Shown here: positions 25,801 to 34,018 of the stretch, piece after piece
Position numbering within the stretch: position 1 is the stretch's first letter
How the letters are laid out: every line of letters starts with the position of its first letter
Notes under the pieces: model-generated
What the model was told of the DNA's origin: nothing
Seen by the model: only the letters and a program-made list of their open reading frames with translations
Databases searched by the model: none
Made by a program: the position numbers and the translations under genes
Assembly (NCBI RefSeq): GCF_000217955.3
Contig: NZ_AFOY02000023.1
Span: 118,205 to 182,204, forward strand
Direction of reading: 5' to 3'
Length of the DNA: 64,000 bases
Source of the DNA: Pseudomonas fluorescens HK44
GTDB taxonomy: Bacteria > Pseudomonadota > Gammaproteobacteria > Pseudomonadales > Pseudomonadaceae

Positions 25801-27733
25801 CGAAGGTAAAACAGTCATCGCCGCGCCGCTGATTGCCGAACTGTCGGCGCCGCGCTTCCTCGCCGGTGGCGACCAGACGACGTTGGCGCTGGACCTCTCG
25901 AACCTGTCGGGAAAACCGCAGAAACTCGAGGTGCAACTCAGCACCGAAGGCCAATTGGCACTGGTCGACGAGTCGCCGCAAAGCGTGCAACTGAAGCAGG
26001 ACCAGCGCACAACATTGCGGATTCCGGTGCGTGCACTCAGCGGTTTCGGTCAGGGCAAGGTCAAGGTGCTGGTCAATGGTCTTGATCTGCCGGGCGAGAG
26101 CCTGCCGCCGTTTACCCGCGAGTGGACCTTGGGCGTGCGTCCGGCGTATCCGGCGCTGCTCAAGCACTATCGCGCGGTGCTCAAGGATCAGCCGTGGAGC
26201 CTGCCGGAAGGCGAGTTGTCGCTGTTCGAGCCGGCCGGGCGTGAGGCCTTGCTCAGCCTGTCGAGCCGACCACCGCTGAACCTTGGCGAGCAGATTCGCG
26301 CACTCAAGGCTTACCCATACGGCTGCCTGGAACAAACCACCAGCGGTCTGTATCCGTCGCTCTATGCCGATGCAGCGAGCCTGAAACGCCTGGGGCTGGA
26401 AGGTGAGCCGGACGCCGACCGCAAACGCAAGATCGAACTCGGCATCGAACGCTTGCTGGGCATGCAGCGCTACAACGGCAGCTTCGGTTTGTGGGGCGCC
26501 GATGGCGAAGAAGAGTTCTGGCTGACCGCCTATGTCACTGATTTCCTGCTGCGTGCTCGCGACCAGGGTTTTGGCGTACCGCCCGAGGCGCTGAAAAAGG
26601 CCAGTGAACGACTGCTGCGCTATCTGCAAGAGCGCAACCTGATCGAAGTGAACTACAGCGAAAACGCCGAGCACACGCGTTTTGCGGTGCAGGCCTACGC
26701 CGGACTGGTGTTGGCCCGTAGCCAACAGGCACCCTTGGGCGCGCTGCGCAGCCTGTTCGAACGTCGCACCGATGCCCGCTCCGGTTTGCCGCTGGTACAG
26801 CTGTCGATAGCCTTGCAGAAAATGGGCGATCAGCCGCGTGCCGATCAGGCTTTGCTGGCCGGGCTTGCTGCCTCACGCAAAGCGAATGACTGGCTGGCCG
26901 ATTACGGCAGCCCATTGCGCGATCAGGCACTGATTCTGGCCCTGCTGGAAGAGAACAATCTGGACAAGGGCAAGCTCGAAGAGCGCTTGTTCGAACTGTC
27001 CGATCAACTGGCCGCCAGCCGATACCTGTCGACCCAGGAGCGCAACTCGCTGTTCCTCGCCGGCAGAGGCTTATTGGGCAAACCGGGAGCCAACTGGGCG
27101 GCGCAACTGAGCGTTGGCAATGAAACCCGTGAGCTGAGCAATGACCAGCCGGGGCTCAAGCTGCAAGGACCATTGCTGGCCTCGCCACTCTCGCTGCGCA
27201 ACGAAGGCAGTGAGCCGGTTTATCAACAACTGACTATTTCCGGTTATCCACAGCAGGCGCCGGTTCCCGGTGGCGAGAACCTGAGCATTCGTCGTGAATA
27301 CCTGGGCATGAACGGCCAGCCGTTGAACCTCAAGGCCCTGGCCAGTGGCGATCTGGTGCTGGTGCACATTGCGGTCGCCGCCAAGCAGCGGGTACCGGAT
27401 GCGTTAGTGGTGGACTTGCTGCCGGCAGGTCTTGAATTGGAAAACCAGAACCTGGCACAAAGCGCCGCGAGCCTGGAAAACGCCAGCAGCAAGGTCAAGG
27501 AATGGCGTGGTTCGATGCAGAACGCCAGCCTCAAGCATCAGGAGTTTCGCGATGACCGTTACGTCGCGGCGCTGAACCTGGACGGCTACGGCACCACGCA
27601 CTTGCTCTACCTGGCGCGGGCCGTGACCCCCGGCACCTACCGCGTACCGCCACCGCAAGTGGAGTCGATGTACCGGCCGAACTGGCAAGCTGTCGGCGAA
27701 ACCGTGCCGGAGATGGTGATTCAGGGCCATTAG
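22832..27733 (+). CDS. Bacterial alpha-2-macroglobulin lipoprotein (YfhM type)
   Basis: 1633 residues. The signal peptide ends in lipobox LSAC with Cys18, so it is a periplasmic lipoprotein that traps proteases. A linker rich in Ala/Pro follows, then MG-type domains. The thioester motif CLEQ is at 1165-1168 (YPYGCLEQTTSGLYPS), so the covalent trap is intact, unlike the thioester-less YfaS/MagD class. A bait-like region and an alpha-helical thioester domain (about 1150-1450) surround it. E. coli yfhM is paired with pbpC; a pbpC gene follows here but is interrupted by a small opposing gene and a frameshift. The start is chosen for the lipoprotein signal. Confidence 0.93.
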   Translation: MLNKGLFLACALMLLSACDSSTSTNAPASPVPAAPVTAPKAKAVQDVAVLKQRYAGRELSVVDVSEIQLDGASTLSVSVSVPLDPQQKFADKLHLVDSKTGKVDGAWELSDNLMELRLRHLEPQRKLVLTVDAGLLGVNDAKLAADYVSRLETRDLHPTVGFASRGTLLPTRLAEGLPVIALNVDKINVEFFRIKPESLPAFLTQWGRNSSLQSYESRELLPMADLVYGGRFDLNPARNTRETLLLPIAGLKPLQQPGVYLAVMRAAGTYSYSQPATLFTLSDIGLSVHRYQNRLDVFTQALEGGKALDDVSLELLDANGRVVGQGKTEKGGHAELPLPKKAEVLLAHQGEQTSMLRLNSAALDLAEFKIGGPQAHPLQFFVFGPRDLYRPGETVLLNALLRDKDGNAVKPQPVSVEVRRPDAQVSRKFVWDADASGLYQYQLQLAGEAPTGRWQLVFDLGDGKPQLYEFLVEDFLPERLALELKGSETPIKPADTAEISVNGRYLYGAPASGNRLSGQVYVRPLREAVKGLPGYQFGSVTEEELSQDLELDEALLDADGKAVISLESKWAAAKSPLQLIVQASLHESGGRPITRRVVQPVWPADRLPGLRALFNGQETNGDGPVEFELLMANNAGQKLATDNLKVRLIRERRDYYWNYSESDGWSYHFNEKFLNLDEETVSIKAGDTAKISFPVEWGPYRVEVEDPHTGIVSSVRFWAGYRAQDNAEGGAVRPDQVKLALDKPAYGDDDTANITVTPPAAGKGYLLVESADGPLWWQEIDVPAEGKSFAVKLDPKWARHDLYVSALVIRPGERKANVTPKRAVGVLHLPLDRTQRKLGLSLTAPEKMRPKQPLSVKIQAKNADGSVPKQVHVLLAAVDVGILNITEYPTPDPYSSLFGRKAYSADQLDVYGQLIEAGQGRLASLAFGGDAALAKGGKRPDTSVTIVALQSAPVTLNEQGEGEVSVNIPDFNGELRLMAQAWTDDRYGMAEGKTVIAAPLIAELSAPRFLAGGDQTTLALDLSNLSGKPQKLEVQLSTEGQLALVDESPQSVQLKQDQRTTLRIPVRALSGFGQGKVKVLVNGLDLPGESLPPFTREWTLGVRPAYPALLKHYRAVLKDQPWSLPEGELSLFEPAGREALLSLSSRPPLNLGEQIRALKAYPYGCLEQTTSGLYPSLYADAASLKRLGLEGEPDADRKRKIELGIERLLGMQRYNGSFGLWGADGEEEFWLTAYVTDFLLRARDQGFGVPPEALKKASERLLRYLQERNLIEVNYSENAEHTRFAVQAYAGLVLARSQQAPLGALRSLFERRTDARSGLPLVQLSIALQKMGDQPRADQALLAGLAASRKANDWLADYGSPLRDQALILALLEENNLDKGKLEERLFELSDQLAASRYLSTQERNSLFLAGRGLLGKPGANWAAQLSVGNETRELSNDQPGLKLQGPLLASPLSLRNEGSEPVYQQLTISGYPQQAPVPGGENLSIRREYLGMNGQPLNLKALASGDLVLVHIAVAAKQRVPDALVVDLLPAGLELENQNLAQSAASLENASSKVKEWRGSMQNASLKHQEFRDDRYVAALNLDGYGTTHLLYLARAVTPGTYRVPPPQVESMYRPNWQAVGETVPEMVIQGH

Positions 27734-27751
27734 CTGCAGCGTAAGCTGAAT

Positions 27752-27841
27752 TGTGGGAGCGAGCCTGCTCGCGATAGCGGTCTTACAGGCAACCTGTTTG
27801 TCGAGCCTGAAACCGTCATCGCGAGCGGGCTCGCTCCCACA
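27752..27841. repeat. REP-like inverted pair, family B
   Basis: GTGGGAGCGAGCCTGCTCGCG at about 27752 and inverted ATCGCGAGCGGGCTCGCTCC ending at about 27841. It lies between the convergent macroglobulin and small membrane protein genes. Confidence 0.85.
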
Positions 27842-27854
27842 TGGGATCTCGGTG

Positions 27855-28148
27855 TTAGTGAACAACCCAGCTCAACACCCACAACCCCAGCACCAGCCAG
27901 ATAACCCCTGCGATAATCGACGCACGCATGAAGGCGCGGACTGCCGAGTACAGCAGCATCAAGCCGATGATCAGCACGAGAATGCTGATGATCGAAGGCT
28001 CCATGCCCAGCGCTCGCGACAGCCCGTCGACAAAATTGCCGCTGGCGTGAGTCAAGGCATTGAACAACCCACTGAGCGTATCGACGATGAACCGGATGAC
28101 CGAACCCAGCGCCTGGCCGAGCCATTCGAAAAAGCTATCTACCTGCAT
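27855..28148 (-). CDS. Small membrane protein of unknown function
   Basis: 97 residues starting MQVDSFFEWLGQALGS. An amphipathic N-terminal half (SVIRFIVDTLSGLFNALTHA) is followed by two close membrane helices (about 54-71 ISILVLIIGLMLLYSAV and 78-95 IIAGVIWLVLGLWVLSW). No family is named. It is divergent from pbpC with a 93-bp gap and convergent with the macroglobulin gene, splitting what is usually an adjacent yfhM-pbpC pair. The upstream in-frame extension to 28772 is antisense to pbpC and is rejected. Confidence 0.7.
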   Translation of the reverse strand: MQVDSFFEWLGQALGSVIRFIVDTLSGLFNALTHASGNFVDGLSRALGMEPSIISILVLIIGLMLLYSAVRAFMRASIIAGVIWLVLGLWVLSWVVH

Positions 28149-28241
28149 GTGTACGTCCTGATGAAAGAGTGGGTGCCAGAGCTGAGCGCTTTGGCCCTTG
28201 TCGGGCTGGCGAGCGCTCTTGAAGCATAGAGGTTGGGTGGT

Positions 28242-30601
28242 TTGAATTTGCGAATAGTAACTGAACGTCTGCGCCCACTGGGCAAGCTTCTGCGTTGGGT
28301 TTTGGGTAGCGTGCTGCTTCTGGTTGCGCTGTTGTGGCTGGCTGACCGGATCTGGCCCTTGCCCTTGCCCAAGGACGACCTCGCACGCGTAGTGCTGGCT
28401 GAAGACGGAACGCCATTGTGGCGGTTCGCCGATGCCAACGGCGTGTGGCGCTACCCGGTGGAAACGTCGCAGGTCTCGCCTTATTACCTCGATGCGCTGC
28501 TGACCTACGAAGACCGCTGGTTCTACCAGCATCCCGGCATTAACCCCTTGGCGCTGGGGCGGGCGACGTGGCAAAACCTCAGCGGTGGACGGGTGTTGTC
28601 CGGCGGCAGCACCTTGTCGATGCAGGTGGCGCGGCTGCTCGATCCACACTCGCGAACGCTGTTCGGCAAACTGCGCCAGCTGTGGCGTACCGCGCAGTTG
28701 GAATGGCACCTGTCCAAGGATCAGATTCTCAACCTTTACCTCAATCGCGCGCCGTTCGGCGGCACGCTGCAAGGTGTGGCAGCGGCGAGTTGGGCGTATC
28801 TGGGCAAGTCACCGCAACACCTGACCCACGCCGAGGCCGCGTTGCTGGCGGTATTGCCGCAAGCACCGAGCCGCTTGCGCCCGGATCGACACGCAGCGCG
28901 TGCACAGGTGGCGCGAGACAAGGTATTGCGGCGCTTGGCACAGTTTCAGGTGTGGCCACAGTCGGCGGTCGACGAGGCACTGGAAGAGCCCTTGCTGCTG
29001 GCGCCCCGCCTGGAGCCGAGCCTCGCCCCGTTACTGGCGCGGCGCTTGAACCGCCCGGACAGCCCGCCGCTGATTCGCACTACCCTTGACGCCAACCTGC
29101 ACGACGTCTCGAAGACTTGCTGCTGGGCTGGCGCGCGCGCCTGCCGGAGTACACCTCGGCGGCGATTCTGGTGGTCGAGGAAGAAACCATGGCGGTGCGC
29201 GCCTATCTCGGCTCGGTGGATATCAATGACGACCGGCGCTTCGGCCATGTCGACATGATCAGTGCGATGCGCTCACCCGGCTCAACCCTCAAACCCTTCC
29301 TTTACGGCATGGCGATGGACGCCGGGCTGATTCATTCCGAATCGCTGCTGCAGGACGTGCCCAGGCGTTATGGCGATTATCGGCCGGGTAATTTCTCCAT
29401 GGGCTTCAGCGGCCCGGTGCCGGCCAGCAGCGCGCTGTCGACCTCATTGAATCTGCCGGCGGTGCAGCTGCTGGAAGCTTACGGGCCGAAACGCTTTGCC
29501 GCCGAAATGCGCATCGGCGGCATGCCGCTGACCTTGCCGCCGCTGGCCGAGCCGAGCCTGGCGTTGATCCTCGGCGGTGCCGGCAGTCGGCTGGAGGATC
29601 TGGTCAGCGGTTACAGCGCGTTCGCCCGTGGCGGCAAGAGCGCCAACCTCCGTTTGCAGCCCGATGATGAGCTGCGTGAGCGGCCGCTGCTGTCGCCGGG
29701 GGCGGCGTGGATCGTGCGGCGGATTCTCAGCGGTCAGGCACGTCCCGACCGCGACCCGCGCGCCGAACTGGTGCAGCGCCCGGTGCTGGCCTGGAAAACC
29801 GGCACCAGCTATGGTTTTCGCGATGCCTGGGCGATTGGCGTCGGGCCGCGCTACCTGATCGGCATCTGGATCGGCCGCCCGGACGGCACGCCGGTGCCGG
29901 GACAATTCGGCCTGGCCTCGGCGGCGCCGTTGATGTTGCAAGTCCACGACGTGCTGATCAATCGCGACAGCCAGCGCGGCATCAGCGCGCCGGTGCAACC
30001 GGTGCCCCCGAACGTCGGGGCGGCGGCGATCTGTTGGCCGCTGGGTCAACCGATGAGCCGCAATGATCCGAATTGCCGTCGCCAGCGCTTCGCCTGGACG
30101 TTGGACGGCACTACGCCACCGACCTTGCAGGCCTTGGACCAACCGCTGAGTGTGGGGCTGCTGGAGAAAGTCTGGGTCAACGCCAAGGGGCTGCGGGTCG
30201 ACGCCAAATGCCCGGGCGCCGTGGCGCGGGATATCGCGTTGTGGCCAGCGCCGCTGGAGCCATGGCTGCCTCGCGTCGAGCGCCGTGAAGCGCGCTTGCC
30301 GGCCGATGACCCGGATTGCCCGGGGCCGGTGCTGGCGGCGTCTTCGCCACTGTCGATTGTAGGCGTACGCGACGGTGATCAACTGCGCCGGCCGGCGGCC
30401 AGTCAGGAGCTGCTGCGGCTGAAGCTCTCGGCACTTGGCGGCAGCGGTCGGCGCTGGTGGTTCGTCAACGGCACGCCGCTGGGCGACAGCGCCAACCAGG
30501 AGAGCATCAACGCCACGTTCGAACAGCTCGGGCGCGTTGAGTTGAGCGTGCTCGATGAAGGTGGACAGACGGCACGGGTCGAGTTCAACGTTGTCGATTA
30601 G
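28242..30601 (+). pseudogene. pbpC: Penicillin-binding protein 1C, split by a 1-nt frameshift
   Basis: Class A PBP (glycosyltransferase plus transpeptidase). The frame is restored by one extra G between 29101 and 29102 (CTG CA[G] CGA CGT CTC). Upstream part: membrane anchor (WVLGSVLLLVALLWLADRIW), GT51 domain with catalytic Glu in TYEDRWFYQHPG and GGSTLSMQVARLL. Downstream part: transpeptidase with STLK (SxxK), SLN, KTGTS, then a BiPBP_C tail. All catalytic motifs survive, so the lesion is recent, or a sequencing or assembly error. If real, the GT half could be made alone, and a second start may give a TP half. The start is probably TTG at 28242 (AGAGGT 8 nt before); TTG 28233 is possible. 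Confidence 0.88.
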
Positions 30602-30607
30602 TCCGTC

Positions 30608-30678
30608 ATCGCGAGCAGGCTCGCTCCCACATTGGTACTGTGCTCACCGCAGATCCCCTGTGGGAGCCTGCTCGCGAT
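30608..30678. repeat. REP-like inverted pair, family B
   Basis: ATCGCGAGCAGGCTCGCTCC at 30608 and the inverted TGTGGGAGCCTGCTCGCGAT at 30659-30678. The second copy lacks the internal GAGC. It is 6 bp past the pbpC stop. Confidence 0.8.
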
Positions 30679-30746
30679 CTGTCGCGCAGCGACAGCTTGC
30701 TTCCTGAGAAAATCGGCCCGAAGCTATACGCCTTCAGGAGAGCCCG

Positions 30747-31049
30747 ATGAACCTTGTTGAACTGACCGAACGCCTACACTGCATCCGTGACCGCAACAAC
30801 TGGCAGCAATTTCACAGTCCGAAGAACCTGGCCATGGCCGCCAGTGTCGAAATGGCTGAGCTGGTGGAAATTTTCCAATGGTTGAGCGAAGACCAGTCAC
30901 GCCAGTTGTCGGCGGACAAACTCGCCCATGCCGGTCAGGAAGTCGGCGATATCGTGCTCTATCTACTGCTGCTGTGCAGCGAGCTGGGGTTGGACATGGA
31001 ACAGGTAGTACGCAGCAAGTTGGCTGACAGCGAACGGCGGTTCAGCTGA
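30747..31049 (+). CDS. MazG-like nucleotide pyrophosphohydrolase
   Basis: 100 residues. An all-alpha NTP pyrophosphatase related to MazG and dCTPase. The Mg-binding pattern is present: EMAELVEIFQW (ExxE) and EVGDIVLY (ExxD). It probably removes non-canonical or excess dNTPs to NMP plus pyrophosphate. The single domain is of the RS21-C6/YpjD type. Its TGA overlaps the ATG of cmoM by one base (TGATG), so the two are translationally coupled. Confidence 0.87.
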   Translation: MNLVELTERLHCIRDRNNWQQFHSPKNLAMAASVEMAELVEIFQWLSEDQSRQLSADKLAHAGQEVGDIVLYLLLLCSELGLDMEQVVRSKLADSERRFS

Positions 31050-31798
31050 TGAGCGACCGTCATTTCGATCAGTTGGCGACCCGTTTCGCCGAAAAAATCT
31101 ACGGCGGTGCCAAAGGCGCAATCCGTCTGGCGGTGCTTCAGGCCGACCTGGCCGAAACCCTGCCGGATCGACCGTTGCGGGTGCTTGATATCGGCGCAGG
31201 CCTTGGGCACATGTCATTGTGGCTCGCCCAGCGCGGCCATCAGGTGACCCTGGCCGAGCCTGCCGAACCGATGCTCGACGGCGCCCGCCAACGCTTCGCC
31301 GACGCAGGGCAAACGGCATCATTTATCCAGGCACCGTGGCAAGAGCTGCTCGGTCAGCTCACAGAACCTTACGACTTGGTGCTGTGCCACGCAGTGCTGG
31401 AGTGGTTGGCCGAACCTCACGCGATTTTGCCGGTGCTGCATCAACTGACGACGAAAGACGGCTGGCTGTCGCTGGCGTTCTATAACCGTGATGCGCTGAT
31501 TTACCGCAACTTGCTCAAGGGCCATTTCCGCAAGATGCGCAAGAATGACATGGCCGGCGAGAAGCAGAGCCTGACCCCGCAAATGCCTCTGGATCCGCGC
31601 GAACTGGCGACGCAACTGGAAGGCTTGTGGCAGGTCGAAACCCAGAGTGGAGTGCGGGTTTTTCATGACTATATGCCGGTGGAGTTTCAAGCCCGTGCCG
31701 AACTGATCGACTTGCTGGAAATGGAACTGGCCCACCGTCGTCACCCGAGTTTTGCGGGGCTGGGGCGTTACCTGCACTGGATCTGTCGCCCGGTCTGA
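31049..31798 (+). CDS. cmoM: tRNA 5-carboxymethoxyuridine methyltransferase
   Basis: 249 residues. S-adenosylmethionine methyltransferase that converts cmo5U34 to its methyl ester in certain tRNAs. The family fingerprints are FAEKIYGGAKGAIRLAVLQ at the N-terminus, SAM motif RVLDIGAGLGHMSLWLA, HAVLEWLAEP, LSLAFYNRDALIYRN and the C-terminal GVRVFHDYMP, matching E. coli CmoM (formerly SmtA). It follows the MazG-like gene with a 1-bp overlap. The upstream enzymes CmoA and CmoB are not in this window. Confidence 0.92.
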   Translation: MSDRHFDQLATRFAEKIYGGAKGAIRLAVLQADLAETLPDRPLRVLDIGAGLGHMSLWLAQRGHQVTLAEPAEPMLDGARQRFADAGQTASFIQAPWQELLGQLTEPYDLVLCHAVLEWLAEPHAILPVLHQLTTKDGWLSLAFYNRDALIYRNLLKGHFRKMRKNDMAGEKQSLTPQMPLDPRELATQLEGLWQVETQSGVRVFHDYMPVEFQARAELIDLLEMELAHRRHPSFAGLGRYLHWICRPV

Positions 31799-31822
31799 AC
31801 CGTGGTTTCTGTGGAGAGCATC

Positions 31823-32401
31823 ATGAAACGCCGTTTGGGATTGATCATGTTGTGTCTGGGGCTGGGTGCCTGTCAGGGCAGCAATCCGTATGTCGCCAGC
31901 TCCAATCCGTTACCGCCGGCACCGCCACACGTCGCCAACACCTTTGATCGCAGTGCCTATCCAGCCGCGCCGCGTGATTACAGCCGTTACCAAAGCTGGG
32001 CCTGGCTCAACGGCCGGTTGCCCAATGGCTCGGCCTGGGCCGACTCGGCGCAGATCGCCGAAGCGGTCAGCAATGCGCTGGATCAACGGGGGTTACGCCC
32101 GCTGCACGACAATCGTCCGGCGGACCTGTGGGTCAGCGCCGACCTGCACCAGGAAACCCGCCTGAAGCAGGTCCAGGAGGACTACGGTTATGGCGGCTAC
32201 GGGATGTACAACACGGTGCCGGTCGTTCGTACCTATCAGGTGCAAGTGCTGGTGATTCGGGTGGATCTGTTCGACGCCAGCACCGGGCAACCGGTCTGGA
32301 GTGCCAGCGCTGAAACGGGCCTCCAAGGCAACGAAATAGAGCGTGGCGATGCGTTACGAACAGCTGTAGAAAGGGCGGTAGCGGCGTATCCTCCTAGTTA
32401 G
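31823..32401 (+). CDS. DUF4136-type lipoprotein, first of a tandem pair
   Basis: 192 residues. The signal peptide has lipobox GLGAC with Cys17. The mature part fits DUF4136 (YQSWAWLNG, ALDQRGLRPL, ADLWVSADLHQETRL, DLFDASTGQPVWSASAE, terminal AVAAYPPS). Start MKRRLG at 31823 has a GGAGAG site; the upstream in-frame start is rejected. The paralogue starts 28 bp downstream. It has a Tyr/Gly loop (YGYGGYGMYN) where the partner has GGGWGGPWNGYWG. Localisation is probably the outer membrane; function is unknown. Confidence 0.85.
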   Translation: MKRRLGLIMLCLGLGACQGSNPYVASSNPLPPAPPHVANTFDRSAYPAAPRDYSRYQSWAWLNGRLPNGSAWADSAQIAEAVSNALDQRGLRPLHDNRPADLWVSADLHQETRLKQVQEDYGYGGYGMYNTVPVVRTYQVQVLVIRVDLFDASTGQPVWSASAETGLQGNEIERGDALRTAVERAVAAYPPS

Positions 32402-32429
32402 GTTCCCTGCCTGGACCCGGAGAAAAATC

Positions 32430-32987
32430 ATGTCTCGCCATCTCTCATTACTGGTGTGCGCCGTGTTGCTCAGCGCCTGCCAAACGACCCAGGTCAATCA
32501 CGATTTTGATGCCAGCCGCGACTTCGCCGCCTATCGCAGCTGGGCCTGGAAAGAGCCTGCCGTGCAATACCGTCCCGACGATCCGCGGATCAAGAGCGAC
32601 CTCACCGAACAACGCATTCGCCAGGCGGTTGCCGATCAACTTGACCAGCGTGGCCTGCGCCCGGCCGCTACCGGTGCCAAGGCTGACGTCAATGTGCGGA
32701 CCTACCTGATCGTCGAGGATCGCCAGCAGCAAATCACCACCAACTATGGTGGTGGTTGGGGTGGCCCCTGGAACGGCTACTGGGGCGCACCGATGTACAA
32801 CGAAACCCGCAACGTCTCTTACAAGGTCGCCACGCTTCAGATCGACCTGCTCGACGGCAAGGATGGCAAGCTGGTCTGGCGTGGCAGCGATGAGCAGTTG
32901 CTCAGCAGGTCGCCTCAACCGGCTGATCGCAGCGCCGCAATTCGCGCGACGGTAGGGCGGATATTGAGCAATTACCCACCGAAATAA
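32430..32987 (+). CDS. DUF4136-type lipoprotein, second of a tandem pair
   Basis: 185 residues. Signal peptide MSRHLSLLVCAVLLSAC with Cys17. DUF4136 domain: DFAAYRSWAWKEP, VADQLDQRGLRP, ADVNVRTYLIVEDR, a Gly/Trp-rich loop, QIDLLDGKDGKLVWRGS and terminal RILSNYPPK. It is the paralogue of the upstream gene by tandem duplication, since the same motifs occur in the same order. The pair is preceded by cmoM and followed by a TadG relic. Ribosome site CGGAGAAA is 7 nt upstream. Confidence 0.87.
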   Translation: MSRHLSLLVCAVLLSACQTTQVNHDFDASRDFAAYRSWAWKEPAVQYRPDDPRIKSDLTEQRIRQAVADQLDQRGLRPAATGAKADVNVRTYLIVEDRQQQITTNYGGGWGGPWNGYWGAPMYNETRNVSYKVATLQIDLLDGKDGKLVWRGSDEQLLSRSPQPADRSAAIRATVGRILSNYPPK

Positions 32988-33100
32988 AGCACTTGAATCA
33001 TCGGTGCTGGCAAGTTGCCGGCGCAGCGCTCGAGCCTTGACTACACTGCCTGCACCACCGGAGGTAGCGCTCGGCGGTACGCCGGCAAAGGAGTGCTCGA

Positions 33101-33480
33101 TGTCTCCCCGTTTGCAATTTTGCGGCCCTGCCAGGCAACGTGGCGCGATTTGCTCGCGGCAATGACCTTCGGTCTTGCGCTGTAGTGTGCACTGTTGGTG
33201 GTCGACAGCAGCCGGCTCTATCTGGAGCAGCGCAAGTTGCAACGGGTGGTGGACAACGCCACGCTGGAAGCGGTCAGCCGCGGCGGTACCTGCCTGCCGG
33301 GCTCGACGGTGGCCAGTTATGCCGTTCAAAGCGCGGTTCGTAATGCGTTCATCGTCAGCCCCACCAGCACCTTGACCACCACCTGCGTTCGCTGACGACG
33401 GCGCCGACCAACCTGCGTACCTTCGTCCCCAATACCGCGCAATCGACGGCTATTCTGAACCCTGAAAAATCGCAGCCTTC
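33101..33480 (+). pseudogene. Relic of a TadG-like pilus/secretion gene
   Basis: A decayed gene with a surviving ribosome site (AAAGGAG) before ATG 33101. Frame 1 reads MSPRLQFCGPARQRGAI. A frameshift near 33150 leads to LAAMTFGLAL, an in-frame TAG at 33183, then LLVVDSSRLYLEQRKLQRV and ATLEAVSRGG. Another frameshift near 33390 gives TNLRTFVPN. This order (short basic N-terminus, membrane helix, VVDSGRLYLEQR-type segment) is the TadE/TadG-like pseudopilin-assembly pattern. The C-terminal two thirds are gone. The locus cannot make a product. Confidence 0.75.
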
Positions 33481-33548
33481 GGCAGCTCCTGCGGCTGACG
33501 GTGAGAGCGGCGTATACTGCGCGGCTCATTCACTCAATGGAGAACAGC

Positions 33549-33998
33549 ATGCCGGCCCCCGTCTGGTGGTTGCTTTGCCTGCCTTTTGTCGCGGGTGCGT
33601 TTTTGCCGCTGCAAGCCGGCATCAATGGCCAGTTGGCCAAACAGGTGTCGAGCGTACTGGCCGCCGCGCTGATTTCGTTTTTTGTCGGCACGGTGGCGTT
33701 ATTGCTGTTGGTCCTGATGCAGCGCGAAACCCCGGCATTGGAGACTCTCAAAAGCCTGACCTGGTGGCACTGGAGCGGTGGTCTGCTCGGCGCATTTTTT
33801 ATTACCACGGCGGCTTTCGCCGGGCCGCGCATCGGCGCCATGCTGTTCATGGCGCTGGTGCTGGCGGGGCAACTGGGGATGGCGATGACCCTGGATCATT
33901 TCGGCTGGGCCGGGTTTCGCGAAGCACCCGTCAGCGCCGGCAAAATTGCCGGGCTGGTGTTGATTATGGCGGGAGTGTTCTTTATCAGGCGCGGCTGA
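33549..33998 (+). CDS. DMT-superfamily transporter, DUF606 (YdcZ-like)
   Basis: 149 residues with about five membrane helices (WWLLCLPFVAGAFLPL, AAALISFFVGTVALLLLVL, GGLLGAFFITTAAFAGPR, AMLFMALVLAGQLGMAM, AGLVLIMAGVFFI). It belongs to the small DMT family DUF606, whose members probably act as dimers. The motif PLQAGINGQLA is typical. The start at 33549 has a GGAGA site. Substrate is unknown. It is convergent with the MaoC gene, 20 bp between stops. Confidence 0.87.
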   Translation: MPAPVWWLLCLPFVAGAFLPLQAGINGQLAKQVSSVLAAALISFFVGTVALLLLVLMQRETPALETLKSLTWWHWSGGLLGAFFITTAAFAGPRIGAMLFMALVLAGQLGMAMTLDHFGWAGFREAPVSAGKIAGLVLIMAGVFFIRRG

Positions 33999-34018
33999 TT
34001 TGTCGCGACTGAACCGCC

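Noticed and set aside
24032..26725. 897-codon ORF antisense to the macroglobulin gene
   Set aside because: High-GC third-position bias of the sense strand keeps the antisense frame open; no recognisable domain.
27243..27251. DnaA-box match inside the macroglobulin gene
   Set aside because: A single TTATCCACA within coding sequence; chance expectation for the window is about 0.5.
28149..28772. N-terminal extension of the small membrane protein gene
   Set aside because: It is antisense to the pbpC N-terminal coding region.
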